From: Xenorhabdus vietnamensis
GTDB taxonomy: Bacteria > Pseudomonadota > Gammaproteobacteria > Enterobacterales > Enterobacteriaceae
Direction of reading: 5' to 3'
DNA length: 64,000 nt
Assembly: GCF_002127535.1 (NCBI RefSeq)
Contig: NZ_MUBJ01000013.1
Span: forward strand, 62,001-126,000
Positions 12,565 to 21,339 of this stretch are shown here, piece after piece. The stretch's first letter is position 1. Each line of letters begins with the position of its first letter. A model generated the notes under the pieces. The model did not search any database, had not been told where the DNA came from, and was given only the letters and a program-made list of their open reading frames with translations. A program made the translations under genes and the position numbers.

Positions 12565-13227
12565 ATGTTCACTCATTATTTCTCCTGTCTGAAAGGTGAC
12601 ATTAAAAAATCAATCTTTCTGGTCTGTTTGGCCGTAGGTATAGTTGGCGTTTCCTATGGTTCGTTGGCTATGGCTTATGATTTTCCTTTATGGGTCCCAC
12701 TCGCCTTATCCACATTAGTACTGGCGGGAGCATCAGAGTTTATGTTTATTGGCATTGTTGCCAGCGGCGGTAATCCTCTTGCAGCAGCGGTAGCAGGCTT
12801 ATTAGTTAATGCCCGCCATTTTCCTTTCGGAATAGCTGTACGCGAGTTAGTTGGAAAACGCATGATGGGATTTTTGGGAAGCCACATTATGAATGATGAA
12901 AGTGTGGTTTTTGGTATGTCACAACCAACTCCTGAACAACGCAAAGCCGCCTATTGGTTATGCGGTATCGGCGTTGCTGTATTCTGGCCACTCGGCGTAA
13001 TCATTGGTTGTGTGGTCGGTAAATTTCTGCCTGCCCCGGAAGCCATTGGGCTGGATGCTGTTTTCCCTGCTATTTTATTGGCGTTGGTTATCCCGTCATT
13101 CAAAAACAAAACTACACTTACTCGAGCTTCCAGCGGAGCAGTGCTTTCACTGGCCGCAGTACCTTTCACTCCAGTTGGGATGCCGGTACTGATGTCATTA
13201 TTGGGCTTACTGATGAGGAAAAAATAA
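12565..13227 (+). CDS. azlC: AzlC-family branched-chain amino acid exporter, large subunit
   Basis: A 220-residue inner-membrane protein of the AzlC family. Several hydrophobic helices are seen, with the family-typical stretch around LVNARHFPFGIAVREL near residue 75. With AzlD it exports branched-chain amino acids. The start chosen (12565) has no clear ribosome-binding site. A 13-codon reading frame (12551-12592) overlaps it in another frame and might influence translation. The stop overlaps the azlD start (TAATG), so translation of the two is coupled. It is probably controlled by the divergent HTH-cupin regulator. Confidence 0.88.
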   Translation: MFTHYFSCLKGDIKKSIFLVCLAVGIVGVSYGSLAMAYDFPLWVPLALSTLVLAGASEFMFIGIVASGGNPLAAAVAGLLVNARHFPFGIAVRELVGKRMMGFLGSHIMNDESVVFGMSQPTPEQRKAAYWLCGIGVAVFWPLGVIIGCVVGKFLPAPEAIGLDAVFPAILLALVIPSFKNKTTLTRASSGAVLSLAAVPFTPVGMPVLMSLLGLLMRKK

Positions 13228-13550
13228 TGGCAAATTATACCCTGATTATTATTGGCATTGCGGTACTTTCGATCGGCACTTATTTGATGCGCCTCGGCGG
13301 GGCAAAACTGGGTAATAAATTGGCATTATCTGAACATTCTCAGGCATTGCTTGCCGATGCAGCAACCACACTGTTGTTCGCTGTGGCACTCGCAGCCACC
13401 TTCTACGAAAGTGACCATTTTGCTGGCATGGCGCGTGTATTGGGTGTTGCCGTCGCGGTCTTTCTCGCCTGGCGGAAAATGCCACTGATTGTCGTGATTT
13501 TGGCTGCGGCAATCGTAACAGCATTACTACGCTATGCTGGTGTCAATTAA
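13227..13550 (+). CDS. azlD: AzlD-family branched-chain amino acid exporter, small subunit
   Basis: A 107-residue hydrophobic protein with about four membrane segments, the usual length for AzlD (YgaH-like). It forms the exporter with AzlC, whose stop codon it overlaps by one base. Typical features are the early TYLMRLGG and the run LLADAATTLLFAVALAATF. A hairpin terminator follows, shared with the convergent arsB gene. Confidence 0.88.
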   Translation: MANYTLIIIGIAVLSIGTYLMRLGGAKLGNKLALSEHSQALLADAATTLLFAVALAATFYESDHFAGMARVLGVAVAVFLAWRKMPLIVVILAAAIVTALLRYAGVN

Positions 13551-13566
13551 AAAATATAAAATATTA

Positions 13567-13600
13567 TTGGGCATCCACACTCATTTAACTGGGTGCCCAA
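13567..13600. terminator. Bidirectional terminator between azlD and arsB
   Basis: Arms TTGGGCATCC (13567-13576) and GGGTGCCCAA (13591-13600) form a hairpin with one mismatch between two convergent genes. AT-rich sequence flanks both sides. Confidence 0.7.
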
Positions 13601-13615
13601 GTAACTATAACCGCG

Positions 13616-14899
13616 TTAAAACGACAAACGGATAGCCAGTGCAATCAATGTGACAAAAAGAACTGGTAAAGTCATGATGACACCCACACGGAAATAATAT
13701 CCCCAAGAAATAGTGATATTTTTCTGCGATAGTACATGTAACCAAAGCAGTGTTGCCAAACTACCAATAGGTGTGATTTTTGGCCCAAGATCGCTGCCAA
13801 TAATATTGGCGTAAATCATAGCATCTTTAAGAACACCCGTAGCTGTGCTGGCATCAATTGAAAGTGAGCCAATAAGGACAGTAGGCAAATTATTCATCAC
13901 CGATGACAGTATTGCCGTCAGAAAACCAGTGCTGAGTGTTGCGACCCAGATACCGTGTTCAGCAAAAGTATTCAATATGGCAGATAAGATATCTGTCAAA
14001 CTGGCATTTCGTAAGCCGTACACCATCAGATACATCCCTAGTGAGAAAAAGACAATTTGCCACGGAGCACCTTTCAACACTTTTCTGGTATTGATCACAT
14101 GACCACGACGTGCGACCAGACAAAGAATAATAGCGGCGATAGCAGCGACAAAGCTAACTGGTACTCCCAGAGGCTCAAGGGCAAAGAAGCCGATCAATAA
14201 TAAAATCAGAACAACCCATCCAGTTTTGAATGTTCGCTCATCACGGATTACTTCACGTGGAACTTTCAATTTTGTGATGTCATAAGTAGCCGGAATATCT
14301 TTTCGGAAAAACAGATGAAGCATGACTAGCGTGGAGATGATTGCAGCAATATCGACCGGGATCATGACTGAAGCATAATTATGAAAACCGATATGAAAAA
14401 AGTCAGCGGAAACAATATTCACCAGATTAGAAACGATCAGCGGCAAACTTGCAGTATCTGCAATAAATCCTGCTGCCATGACAAATGCCAGCGTTGTACC
14501 ACGGCTAAAACCGAGTGCCAATAACATTGCAATAACAATAGGTGTTAAGATAAGTGCCGCACCATCGTTGGCGAACAGCGCTGCAACAGAGGCACCGAGA
14601 AGAATAATGTAGGTGAATAGCCAACGACCTTTGCCTTTTCCCCAACGGGCAACATGCAACGCTGCCCATGCAAAAAAGCCGGATTCATCAAGTAACAGAC
14701 TGATAATAATCACTGCTATAAAGGTTGCTGTAGCGTTCCAAACAATTTGCCACACCACAGGAATATCGCCGATCTGAACTACGCCGGTGATCAAGGCAAG
14801 TATCGCACCCATTGTAGCACTCCAGCCAATACCCAACCCTTTTGGTTGCCATATCACAAGAATTAAAGTCAGAACAAAAATTGCACCTGCTAGCCACAT
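13616..14899 (-). CDS. arsB: Arsenite efflux membrane protein ArsB
   Basis: A 427-residue integral membrane protein, about the length of E. coli ArsB (429). Around twelve hydrophobic segments are seen, with family motifs such as [20 protein letters not shown] and the C-terminal [20 protein letters not shown]. It extrudes arsenite and antimonite across the inner membrane, alone or with an ArsA ATPase; no arsA is present. A Shine-Dalgarno GGAGAT precedes the ATG. It lies downstream of arsR in the same direction. No arsenate reductase gene (arsC) follows, because the next gene is the convergent azlD. Confidence 0.93.
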   Translation of the reverse strand: MWLAGAIFVLTLILVIWQPKGLGIGWSATMGAILALITGVVQIGDIPVVWQIVWNATATFIAVIIISLLLDESGFFAWAALHVARWGKGKGRWLFTYIILLGASVAALFANDGAALILTPIVIAMLLALGFSRGTTLAFVMAAGFIADTASLPLIVSNLVNIVSADFFHIGFHNYASVMIPVDIAAIISTLVMLHLFFRKDIPATYDITKLKVPREVIRDERTFKTGWVVLILLLIGFFALEPLGVPVSFVAAIAAIILCLVARRGHVINTRKVLKGAPWQIVFFSLGMYLMVYGLRNASLTDILSAILNTFAEHGIWVATLSTGFLTAILSSVMNNLPTVLIGSLSIDASTATGVLKDAMIYANIIGSDLGPKITPIGSLATLLWLHVLSQKNITISWGYYFRVGVIMTLPVLFVTLIALAIRLSF

Positions 14900-14961
14900 G
14901 GTTATCTCCGAAATTTATATATGTGATTTTTCAAATATGTTAGAGTAAATTTTTTAATCAA

Positions 14962-15315
14962 TTATTGGCAAACAGATTTGCCATTTGTTGCTGTATTAAC
15001 CTGATGAAGACGCTTACTTAATTGAATAATCTCTACATACTGACACTGCGCAGCTTGTTCAAGGATATTCGCTGCCCAAACGGAAATATGTGGTGAGAGA
15101 TGATAGTAGATCCATTTGCCTTCCCGCCGATCTAGCAGTAATCCCGCTTCTCTAAGCATTCCCAAGTGTCGTGAGGTTTTAGACTGTGGTTGCTGAAGTG
15201 CGCTTGAGATATCGCAGACACACAATTCACCGACTTCACGCAGCAATAGTATGATACTCAGACGCGTCTCATCAGAAAGATATTTAAAAAATTGAAGTGG
15301 GGTAAGCTGAGTCAT
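14962..15315 (-). CDS. arsR: Arsenical resistance repressor ArsR
   Basis: A 117-residue ArsR/SmtB repressor. The arsenite-binding site of ArsR is visible as ELCVCDIS (about residues 29-36) just before the recognition helix (PQSKTSRHLGMLREAGLL). The wing carries RREGKWIYYHL. Bound arsenite releases it from the promoter. It is the first gene of an arsRB pair, with 62 bases to arsB. GGAG lies upstream of the ATG. The operator presumably sits between 15316 and 15400, but I do not see a clear palindrome there. Confidence 0.93.
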   Translation of the reverse strand: MTQLTPLQFFKYLSDETRLSIILLLREVGELCVCDISSALQQPQSKTSRHLGMLREAGLLLDRREGKWIYYHLSPHISVWAANILEQAAQCQYVEIIQLSKRLHQVNTATNGKSVCQ

Positions 15316-15578
15316 AAATACTCCTATTGTTGAATAAGAGATAATACTTAGTAGTTACATGGAGTCAATAATATATTTGCTAAAATGAATATGTTCTTTG
15401 TGAATACATGATGTCAGTCAGGACAGATAAAAAATAATATTAAACCACATTTATCTGTTAAATGAGAATGTTACCAAACAATGGTAATACACTTACCTGA
15501 ATCCGCACGTTAAACTATGGCTTATCCATTTACTAAACAACAAATCATATTATTAAATGACATATAAGGAGCCACTTT

Positions 15579-16400
15579 ATGAAAAATGAAAGAAGACTTT
15601 TTTTGAAAAAGGCGAGTGTTACTGGTGCAGTATTTTCATTATTACCTCTGATGCCAGCAGGAGTTCTCGCCTCTTCACAGACTCAACCAAAGAAAGGGGA
15701 TGGTATTGGTATAGGCGTTTGCGAGATGACCGCAGAGGAAATGTCAGGTCCATATTTTATAAATAACAAACTTCTGAGAAGGAATATAACAGAGGATGAA
15801 CCAGGAATACCTCTGTTATTGACAATGCAAGTCATTGATTCTGTAACCTGTAAACCTTTAAATGATATCCTTATTGATATATGGCATTGTAATGCAATGG
15901 GAAAGTACTCAGGTTGGAAATACATAAACTCAGACCTTGAGGCTCCCTCTGATAATATAGGAACAATTTCAAGAACTGATGAAAGCACATTTCTTCGTGG
16001 GGCACAAAGGACAGACAAAGACGGTATAGTCAGATTCACCACAATTTTCCCTGGATTTTATGCTGGAAGAGCTATACATATCCATTTATCAGCAAGGAAT
16101 GCGAATGTACAAAAAAGACAGGAAGATAAATTCTATTTTGTAGGCCAACTCTATTTCCCTGAGGATATATCTAAAGAAGTAATGATTAATGATATGTATT
16201 CTCCAAGGGATATTAATAGGCTTAAAAATGAAGATGATTCTATCTTTTCTGGCGTTAAAAATAGAGCTGCAATTTTGACAGTAAAAAAAATAGGTGATAA
16301 TACATTGGATGGATTACATGGAAAGATAGTTTTATCTATTAATAAAGACAATGTGTCCAAGAAAATAACCCCTAAAGACTTGGCTAAACACACTGTGTAG
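15579..16400 (+). CDS. Tat-exported intradiol ring-cleavage dioxygenase-like protein
   Basis: A 273-residue protein with a twin-arginine leader (ERRLFLKKASVTGAVF, followed by a hydrophobic stretch to about residue 32). The mature part is an intradiol dioxygenase fold. DIWHCNAMGKYSGW (about 102-115) and PGFYAGRAIHIHL (about 160-172) hold the Tyr and His residues that bind non-haem iron in catechol and protocatechuate dioxygenases. Known enzymes of this fold split aromatic diols, but periplasmic Tat-bearing members are poorly characterised. There is no aromatic catabolic gene next to it. It is preceded by AAGGAG. The gene is AT-rich and stands alone, perhaps acquired separately. The substrate is unknown. 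Confidence 0.82.
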   Translation: MKNERRLFLKKASVTGAVFSLLPLMPAGVLASSQTQPKKGDGIGIGVCEMTAEEMSGPYFINNKLLRRNITEDEPGIPLLLTMQVIDSVTCKPLNDILIDIWHCNAMGKYSGWKYINSDLEAPSDNIGTISRTDESTFLRGAQRTDKDGIVRFTTIFPGFYAGRAIHIHLSARNANVQKRQEDKFYFVGQLYFPEDISKEVMINDMYSPRDINRLKNEDDSIFSGVKNRAAILTVKKIGDNTLDGLHGKIVLSINKDNVSKKITPKDLAKHTV

Positions 16401-16713
16401 GTGAATCTAATTTAGAAAAAATCCTCCATACCTGGGTTTGAGATCCAACAGGATGAAAATATTAGCTCAGTCCTGATCTAATGAGATGGACGTCCCACAT
16501 GGCGTCAATTGTATCAAAATGAAATAGCCATATTCATTTTACGGGAGCGTCCATCATGTGTAATAGTGGATACTGATATAAACATTAAATGATATCTGAA
16601 GAATGGGGTTCTATCGTGGCTGTCTCAAAAAAGATCAATAAAAGAACAGTTTTAAATTAATATAAACAATATTTTTGACGGTTCTGGCTTACAATCCCAT
16701 ATTGGAGCGGTGT
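16401..16713. other. Gene-free stretch with an imperfect long inverted repeat
   Basis: No credible gene is seen. Arms GATGGACGTCCC (16485-16496) and GGGAGCGTCCATC (16543-16555) pair with a single bulge around a 46-base spacer. This could be the ends of a very small decayed element or a structured RNA. I cannot assign it. Confidence 0.35.
16681..16700 (+). repeat. Direct repeat, copy 1 (before the GNAT gene)
   Basis: GTTCTGGCTTACAATCCCAT matches the stretch at 17259-17278 in 18 of 20 positions. The two copies bracket the acetyltransferase gene. Confidence 0.6.
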
Positions 16714-17151
16714 ATGTTGATTACCTTAACTGACGTAAACAAGAACAATTACGAAGCTGTCTGCGGCCTATCAGTAACTGATGACCAACTTGATTATATT
16801 GCCGAAAATGTGTGGTTCCTTGCTCAATCCAAATTCTACCCTTTATACCAAACGCGCGCAATTTGTCTGGATGGGGAGCCTGTTGGTTTTTTCATGTGGG
16901 TACCCGATGTTGACCAAAGAATAACGATTTGGCGATTTATGGTGGATAAAAACCATCAAAACAAGGGTATTGGGCGTAAAGCACTATCGCTGGCGCTTGA
17001 TGAAATCAGGTGCACAGATCAGTTGGAAGCAATAGCAATCAGTTATGATCCGAATAATCTCGTGGCGAAAAATCTTTATGCCAGTTTTGGTTTCGTTGAG
17101 GTTGGCATGGATGAAGAAGTTGAAGAGATGCTAGCTGTTATCAAAATTTAG
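16714..17151 (+). CDS. GNAT-family N-acetyltransferase
   Basis: A 145-residue acetyltransferase. The acetyl-CoA loop is seen in VDKNHQNKGIGRKAL (about 79-93), and a later block has NLYASFGFVEVG. It resembles diamine or spermidine acetyltransferases of the BltD type in layout, but the substrate cannot be told. The ATG at 16714 is chosen over an upstream TTG at 16675 because GGAGCGG lies just in front of it. It stands next to a tyrosine recombinase, and a 20-base repeat flanks it on both sides. Confidence 0.85.
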   Translation: MLITLTDVNKNNYEAVCGLSVTDDQLDYIAENVWFLAQSKFYPLYQTRAICLDGEPVGFFMWVPDVDQRITIWRFMVDKNHQNKGIGRKALSLALDEIRCTDQLEAIAISYDPNNLVAKNLYASFGFVEVGMDEEVEEMLAVIKI

Positions 17152-17258
17152 GTGGTTTGCGCCCATCTATTCGAAAAGTTTATTCACTGTTATTCACTAC
17201 AAATTGATCTGAATACCATACACGAAGGCCTTAGATTAAGCTGGCAACATTTTAGCTA

Positions 17259-17278
17259 GTTCCGGCTTACAACCCCAT
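17259..17278 (+). repeat. Direct repeat, copy 2 (after the GNAT gene), in a 440-base gene-free gap
   Basis: GTTCCGGCTTACAACCCCAT is the second copy of the repeat at 16681-16700. The surrounding gap 17152-17592 has no credible gene. Just before the recombinase gene it also holds two close copies of ATATCTATGGATT, around 17525 and 17540. Confidence 0.6.
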
Positions 17279-17592
17279 CCTTTATTGCCCGTTCAACTTG
17301 CTTGAAAATTTTATTGTTATTTATCAAATGGTTAAATTAAACTAGGAAATCAAAATCTTTCTACTTACTAAAAGATACATTTGAAAAAGTAAGCTTTATT
17401 GAATAAGATGGCGTGAGTGATTAGCCGTAATTTTTACGTAGCTCAACCATTAATACGCGCTCAAAATGAGCAAAAAACAAACTATCAGGAATGGGGAAAT
17501 GGAAATGTCTGTTCCGTTCAAACTATATCTATGGATTGATATCTATGGATTATGTCTTGGCGAACTTCAGACATTGAAGTTGGGAGACAGCT

Positions 17593-18609
17593 TTGAACAA
17601 CGATAATCAAAATAAAAATAACCACGAAAACAATAGTGATGAAAAATCACTGGTGGTGATGACCGGCTCTCAACAAGAGCAGGGGATGTTGATGTCGTTA
17701 TCAGCACCGGGAAAACGAATATACGACAATCCGGCAATTGCATATCTTGTTAGTCTCGGATCAAAACGCAGTCGCCAAACTATGAAATCATTTTTAGATA
17801 TTGTGGCAAAGATGCTGGGGTATCAAAGTGTGCAGGACTGTACTTGGCATGTACTCCGTCGTCATCATGTTCAAGCAATTATGGAAATGCTTTCAGATTC
17901 GGGTAAAGCTCCCGCAACAATTAATACTTATCTTTCTGCGTTGAAAGGTGTTGCATTGGAAGCATGGACAATGAAACAACTCGACACTGACAGTTTTCAA
18001 CATATAAAACAGGTGAAATCCGTCAGGGGAAATAGGTTGCCAAAAGGTAGAGCGCTTGAACGCTATGAAATAAAAACTTTATTTTTTACCTGTGAAAATG
18101 ATACTAGCACTAAAGGGTTACGTGATGCTGCTATCATTGGTGTGCTTGTTGGGTGTGGACTGCGCCGTTCAGAAATTGTTTCGCTCGATATAAAACACAT
18201 TATCCATCGCGAACAAGCTTTAAGAGTTATGGGAAAAGGTAATAAAGAAAGGCTATCCTATATGCCGGAAGGAACATGGAAACGTTTAACTCGTTGGATA
18301 GATGAAGTACGCGGGGATCATTCAGGCCCACTTTTTACCCGAATCCGTCGCCATGATGATGTAACCGATAACCGTTTGTCAGATCAAGCAATCTATCACA
18401 TTCTTGAGATTCGTAGAATAGAAAGCGGGCTGGAAAAATTTGCACCACATGATTTGCGCAGAACATTTGCATCAGCCATGTTGGATAATGGTGAGGATAT
18501 CGTAACTGTTAAAGATGCTATGGGACACTCAAGTATCACTACAACCCAGAAATATGATCGTCGTGGAGATGAACGGTTAAGAAACGCAGCTAGAAATTTA
18601 AATTTTTGA
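17593..18609 (+). CDS. Tyrosine recombinase / integrase
   Basis: A 338-residue site-specific recombinase. The N-terminal part has a SAM-like core-binding domain (about 55-150). The catalytic domain (about 165-335) shows Arg in GCGLRRSE, Lys in MGKGNKER, His-x-x-Arg in PHDLRR, the second His in MGHSS and the nucleophile Tyr in TTQKYDRR. All key residues are present, so it should be active. The start is TTG, preceded by GGGA at a suitable distance. It resembles stand-alone Xer-like or cassette integrases rather than a prophage integrase, and no phage genes lie nearby. Its target site is not evident. It ends convergent with uspE across a terminator. Confidence 0.88.
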   Translation: MNNDNQNKNNHENNSDEKSLVVMTGSQQEQGMLMSLSAPGKRIYDNPAIAYLVSLGSKRSRQTMKSFLDIVAKMLGYQSVQDCTWHVLRRHHVQAIMEMLSDSGKAPATINTYLSALKGVALEAWTMKQLDTDSFQHIKQVKSVRGNRLPKGRALERYEIKTLFFTCENDTSTKGLRDAAIIGVLVGCGLRRSEIVSLDIKHIIHREQALRVMGKGNKERLSYMPEGTWKRLTRWIDEVRGDHSGPLFTRIRRHDDVTDNRLSDQAIYHILEIRRIESGLEKFAPHDLRRTFASAMLDNGEDIVTVKDAMGHSSITTTQKYDRRGDERLRNAARNLNF

Positions 18610-18658
18610 CATCACGACTTGCTTTCCTGAAAAATACTGTTGATGAGATTTAATGATA

Positions 18659-18682
18659 TTGCCCGAAATTAGGTTCGGGCAA
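18659..18682. terminator. Bidirectional terminator between the integrase and uspE
   Basis: A perfect 9-base inverted repeat, TTGCCCGAA and TTCGGGCAA, with a 6-base loop lies between two convergent genes. Confidence 0.75.
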
Positions 18683-18729
18683 CTTATCTATCAAGAAAGC
18701 TTTATCACTTATAGCACAGTTCAAGCCAA

Positions 18730-19674
18730 TTACTCTTTCGCTACTTTTATTGGGCAAACAAACCCATCAGGTTTGATAGCCAACAAATCACATTTAAGTC
18801 GATCGATAACATGTTCTGCTGTATTACCCAAAAACGCAGCTGACAAGCCTGTTCGACCAAGAATGCCTAAAACAACCACACCTGTATTTAATTCATCGCA
18901 TATGTCAGGAATTACTTTTTCTGGCACACCTTCATGAACATGAGTCTGCTGTTCATCAATACAAAATTTCTGCCGCAATCCTTTCATGGCGATCAAATGT
19001 TGACCGCGCAATGCTTGGTTATACACATTAGGATCAAAGTCAGGCAGCTCAGTTGCAATATTTAAAGGTGCAACTGGATAAGCGCTAACGAGATGAATCA
19101 AGGGATCTTTTACAATTCGATTGGCAAGGTCTTGCGTTTCACGTACTAATTTCAGATTCAATTCATTATGGTAAGGTTCTTCGTTGGATAAATTGACGGC
19201 AACAACAGCAGAACCATTTTCTGGCCATACTTGATCTTTTACCATCCAGACTGGACAAGGGCACTTACGTAATAGGTGCCAGTCAAGCGGAGTAAAAATT
19301 ATGGATTCCAACCGAGAGTGTTGATGTGTCATTTTCAATAATAAGTCATGATTTTCAGTGATAACTTCTTGAATAATGGCTTCATAAGAATGATTATTCC
19401 AAACCACCTTGATCTCAATATCAATGCCTGATTCAAGATAGTAATGGGCTTGTTGTTTTATCCAAGCGACTCGTTGGCCTATTACACCTTTTCGCATCGC
19501 ATTTCTTTCTTCAGGAGAAAGCAAAGTGGTCATTTCATATGAAAGGTCATAAATAGGTAGAAACGCTTTAATTCGCCCTCCGTTACGTTGCACAATATAA
19601 ACTGCACGCCTTAACGCGGGTTGATCATCCTGATTGGGATCAATTGCAACCAAGAGATTTTGGTAGTTTGCCAT
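18730..19674 (-). CDS. uspE: Universal stress protein E
   Basis: A 314-residue tandem universal stress protein, close in length and sequence to E. coli UspE. The start [20 protein letters not shown] is nearly identical to the E. coli protein. Two Usp domains lie at about 1-150 and 155-310; the second has [22 protein letters not shown], an ATP-binding-like loop. It is a cytoplasmic protein linked to resistance to DNA damage and to motility and adhesion. An in-frame extension to 19755 is possible, but the ATG at 19674 has a good GAGG site and matches the family start. It sits directly downstream of fnr, as in other Enterobacterales. Confidence 0.95.
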   Translation of the reverse strand: MANYQNLLVAIDPNQDDQPALRRAVYIVQRNGGRIKAFLPIYDLSYEMTTLLSPEERNAMRKGVIGQRVAWIKQQAHYYLESGIDIEIKVVWNNHSYEAIIQEVITENHDLLLKMTHQHSRLESIIFTPLDWHLLRKCPCPVWMVKDQVWPENGSAVVAVNLSNEEPYHNELNLKLVRETQDLANRIVKDPLIHLVSAYPVAPLNIATELPDFDPNVYNQALRGQHLIAMKGLRQKFCIDEQQTHVHEGVPEKVIPDICDELNTGVVVLGILGRTGLSAAFLGNTAEHVIDRLKCDLLAIKPDGFVCPIKVAKE

Positions 19675-19755
19675 ATTGAGTTCCTCGCAGAGTCTGGAGC
19701 CTCTTTCATATAGAAAGATAAACCAATATAGACAACTATAACAGGGTAAAAGCAT

Positions 19756-19784
19756 GCCAGATCAGCAAAATATAGTGATCTGGC
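19756..19784 (-). terminator. Hairpin between fnr and uspE
   Basis: A perfect 9-base inverted repeat, GCCAGATCA and TGATCTGGC, lies 18 bases after the fnr stop. It may terminate most fnr transcripts before uspE. Confidence 0.6.
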
Positions 19785-19801
19785 TTAAAATTTAGCTAAC
19801 G

Positions 19802-20557
19802 CTAGGACGCATTAGCTGGAGACTTACCAACCAACTCAGTCAATTTATCCATATTTTCAACCGAGATATACTTACCTTTAACAGCCAAAATACCATTTTT
19901 CTGGAAACGGCCAAGTAGGCGACTAATTGTTTCAACAGTCAAGCCTAAATAATTACCAATGTCACCGCGTGTCATGGTAAGGCGGAATTCACGGGGTGAA
20001 AACCCACGTTGTGCAAAGCGACGTGACAGGTTGTAAATAAAGGCCGCCAGTCTCTCTTCAGCATTCTTTTTAGAAAGCAGCAATATCATCTCTTGATCGC
20101 CTTTAATTTCTCCACTCATCAAACGCATCATCTGTTGGCGAAGATTAGGCATTTTCCCAGAGAGGTCATCCAACGTTTCAAATGGGATTTCACACACCAT
20201 TGACGTTTCCAGAGCTTGGGCAAAGCTTGGGTGTTCAGTATTAATGATGGCATCAAATCCAACTAAATCACCAGCAAGGTGAAAACCTGTAATCTGCTCG
20301 TCACCTTCTGCTGTAATAGTATAGCTTTTGATAGTCCCAGATCGGATGGCATAAAGTGATTTCAGTGTATCACCAGCCTTAAATAACGTTTGCCCTTTCT
20401 GGATGGGTTTTTTACGCTCAATAATATTATCAAGCTGGTCAAGTTCATGCTCATTTAAGGTGAAAGGAATGCAAAGCTGGCTAATGCTACAATCTTGACA
20501 GTGGATTGCACAACCACCAGATTGAATCCGACGAATAATACGTTTTTCCGGGATCAT
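19802..20557 (-). CDS. fnr: Oxygen-responsive transcription regulator FNR
   Basis: A 251-residue global regulator of anaerobic metabolism. Three cysteines near the N-terminus ([14 protein letters not shown], residues 16-29) and one in the sensor domain (SMVCEIP, about residue 122) match the four ligands of the oxygen-labile [4Fe-4S] cluster. A cNMP-binding-like beta-roll and dimerisation helix follow. The C-terminal helix-turn-helix has [15 protein letters not shown], including the E-x-x-S-R that reads the TTGAT half-site. The length matches E. coli FNR (250). The pairing with uspE is conserved synteny, so this block is probably core genome. Confidence 0.96.
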   Translation of the reverse strand: MIPEKRIIRRIQSGGCAIHCQDCSISQLCIPFTLNEHELDQLDNIIERKKPIQKGQTLFKAGDTLKSLYAIRSGTIKSYTITAEGDEQITGFHLAGDLVGFDAIINTEHPSFAQALETSMVCEIPFETLDDLSGKMPNLRQQMMRLMSGEIKGDQEMILLLSKKNAEERLAAFIYNLSRRFAQRGFSPREFRLTMTRGDIGNYLGLTVETISRLLGRFQKNGILAVKGKYISVENMDKLTELVGKSPANAS

Positions 20558-21339
20558 AGGAAATGCTCATTAGAAGTAATGGAGATGCGTAAATTTAACA
20601 TATTTAGGTTGCTCTGATAAGAGCTAGGTACATCCATTAATCACGGTATTTATCATCACTAACGAAAAAAATGATTCTTTGTGGATTAACTTTTAATTTA
20701 CATAAAATTTTTAGCCACTCAATATAATATCTTAAACAAAATGAAATTGGATTAATAATATGAAGGAATAGGTAATAATTTGATTAAGGTGGCTATTTTA
20801 TTGTTTCTGGAGTTATTAACATACTTATCACTGAAATGATCAATCAATATACATTTTTTATTATGTGAAATTTATGGTAAATAATTCATACTGTCTTGGT
20901 CGATTATCCTACTCTTTTCTTTCTTTGTTCCACGTACCAGAAACCGTGACAGAGTCACGGTTTCTGGTATATCGTAAGTCACTATTATCATTATTTATAG
21001 TTTTATGTAGAAATATTACCAACCTAATATTATAAGATAATATTCTCATTTCTTTGTGGTAGTGCACAAATTTAAAGTTAACTATTAATTTATAATTAAT
21101 ATTATAAGAACTATGTTTTATATCTCTATAAAATAGATTGACTCGACATAAGTTGCAGAATGTTTTTTATGCAACGATCGAAAATGAAACAAATTATTTT
21201 CAGTTAGTTATTGTGGGTGTTTTATCACCATCACAAGGCATTGGCCATTAAAGCAGAAAATAAAAATAAATTATTAATAATTTTTTAAATTCTTAATTTC
21301 CGACAAAACACAAAGAATCAGTTAAAAGGTTGCGTGATT
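20558..21339. other. Long AT-rich intergenic region with one strong hairpin
   Basis: No gene is seen in about 780 bases between fnr and the decarboxylase. The notable element is a perfect 16-base inverted repeat, 20935-20950 and 20954-20969, with a 3-base loop (arm sequence TACCAGAAACCGTGAC). It lacks a T run. It may end a lost gene or a small RNA. The rest, especially 21000-21330, is AT-rich and may hold the decarboxylase promoter. Confidence 0.6.

Noticed and set aside
12551-12592. Thirteen-codon frame overlapping the azlC start, possible attenuator leader
   Set aside because: No ribosome site and no alternating hairpins; only two isoleucines, so there is no real sign of attenuation.
17593-18609. 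Prophage or integron around the tyrosine recombinase
   Set aside because: No phage genes, no attC-like cassette array and no flanking tRNA are present; only the single acetyltransferase gene is bracketed by repeats.
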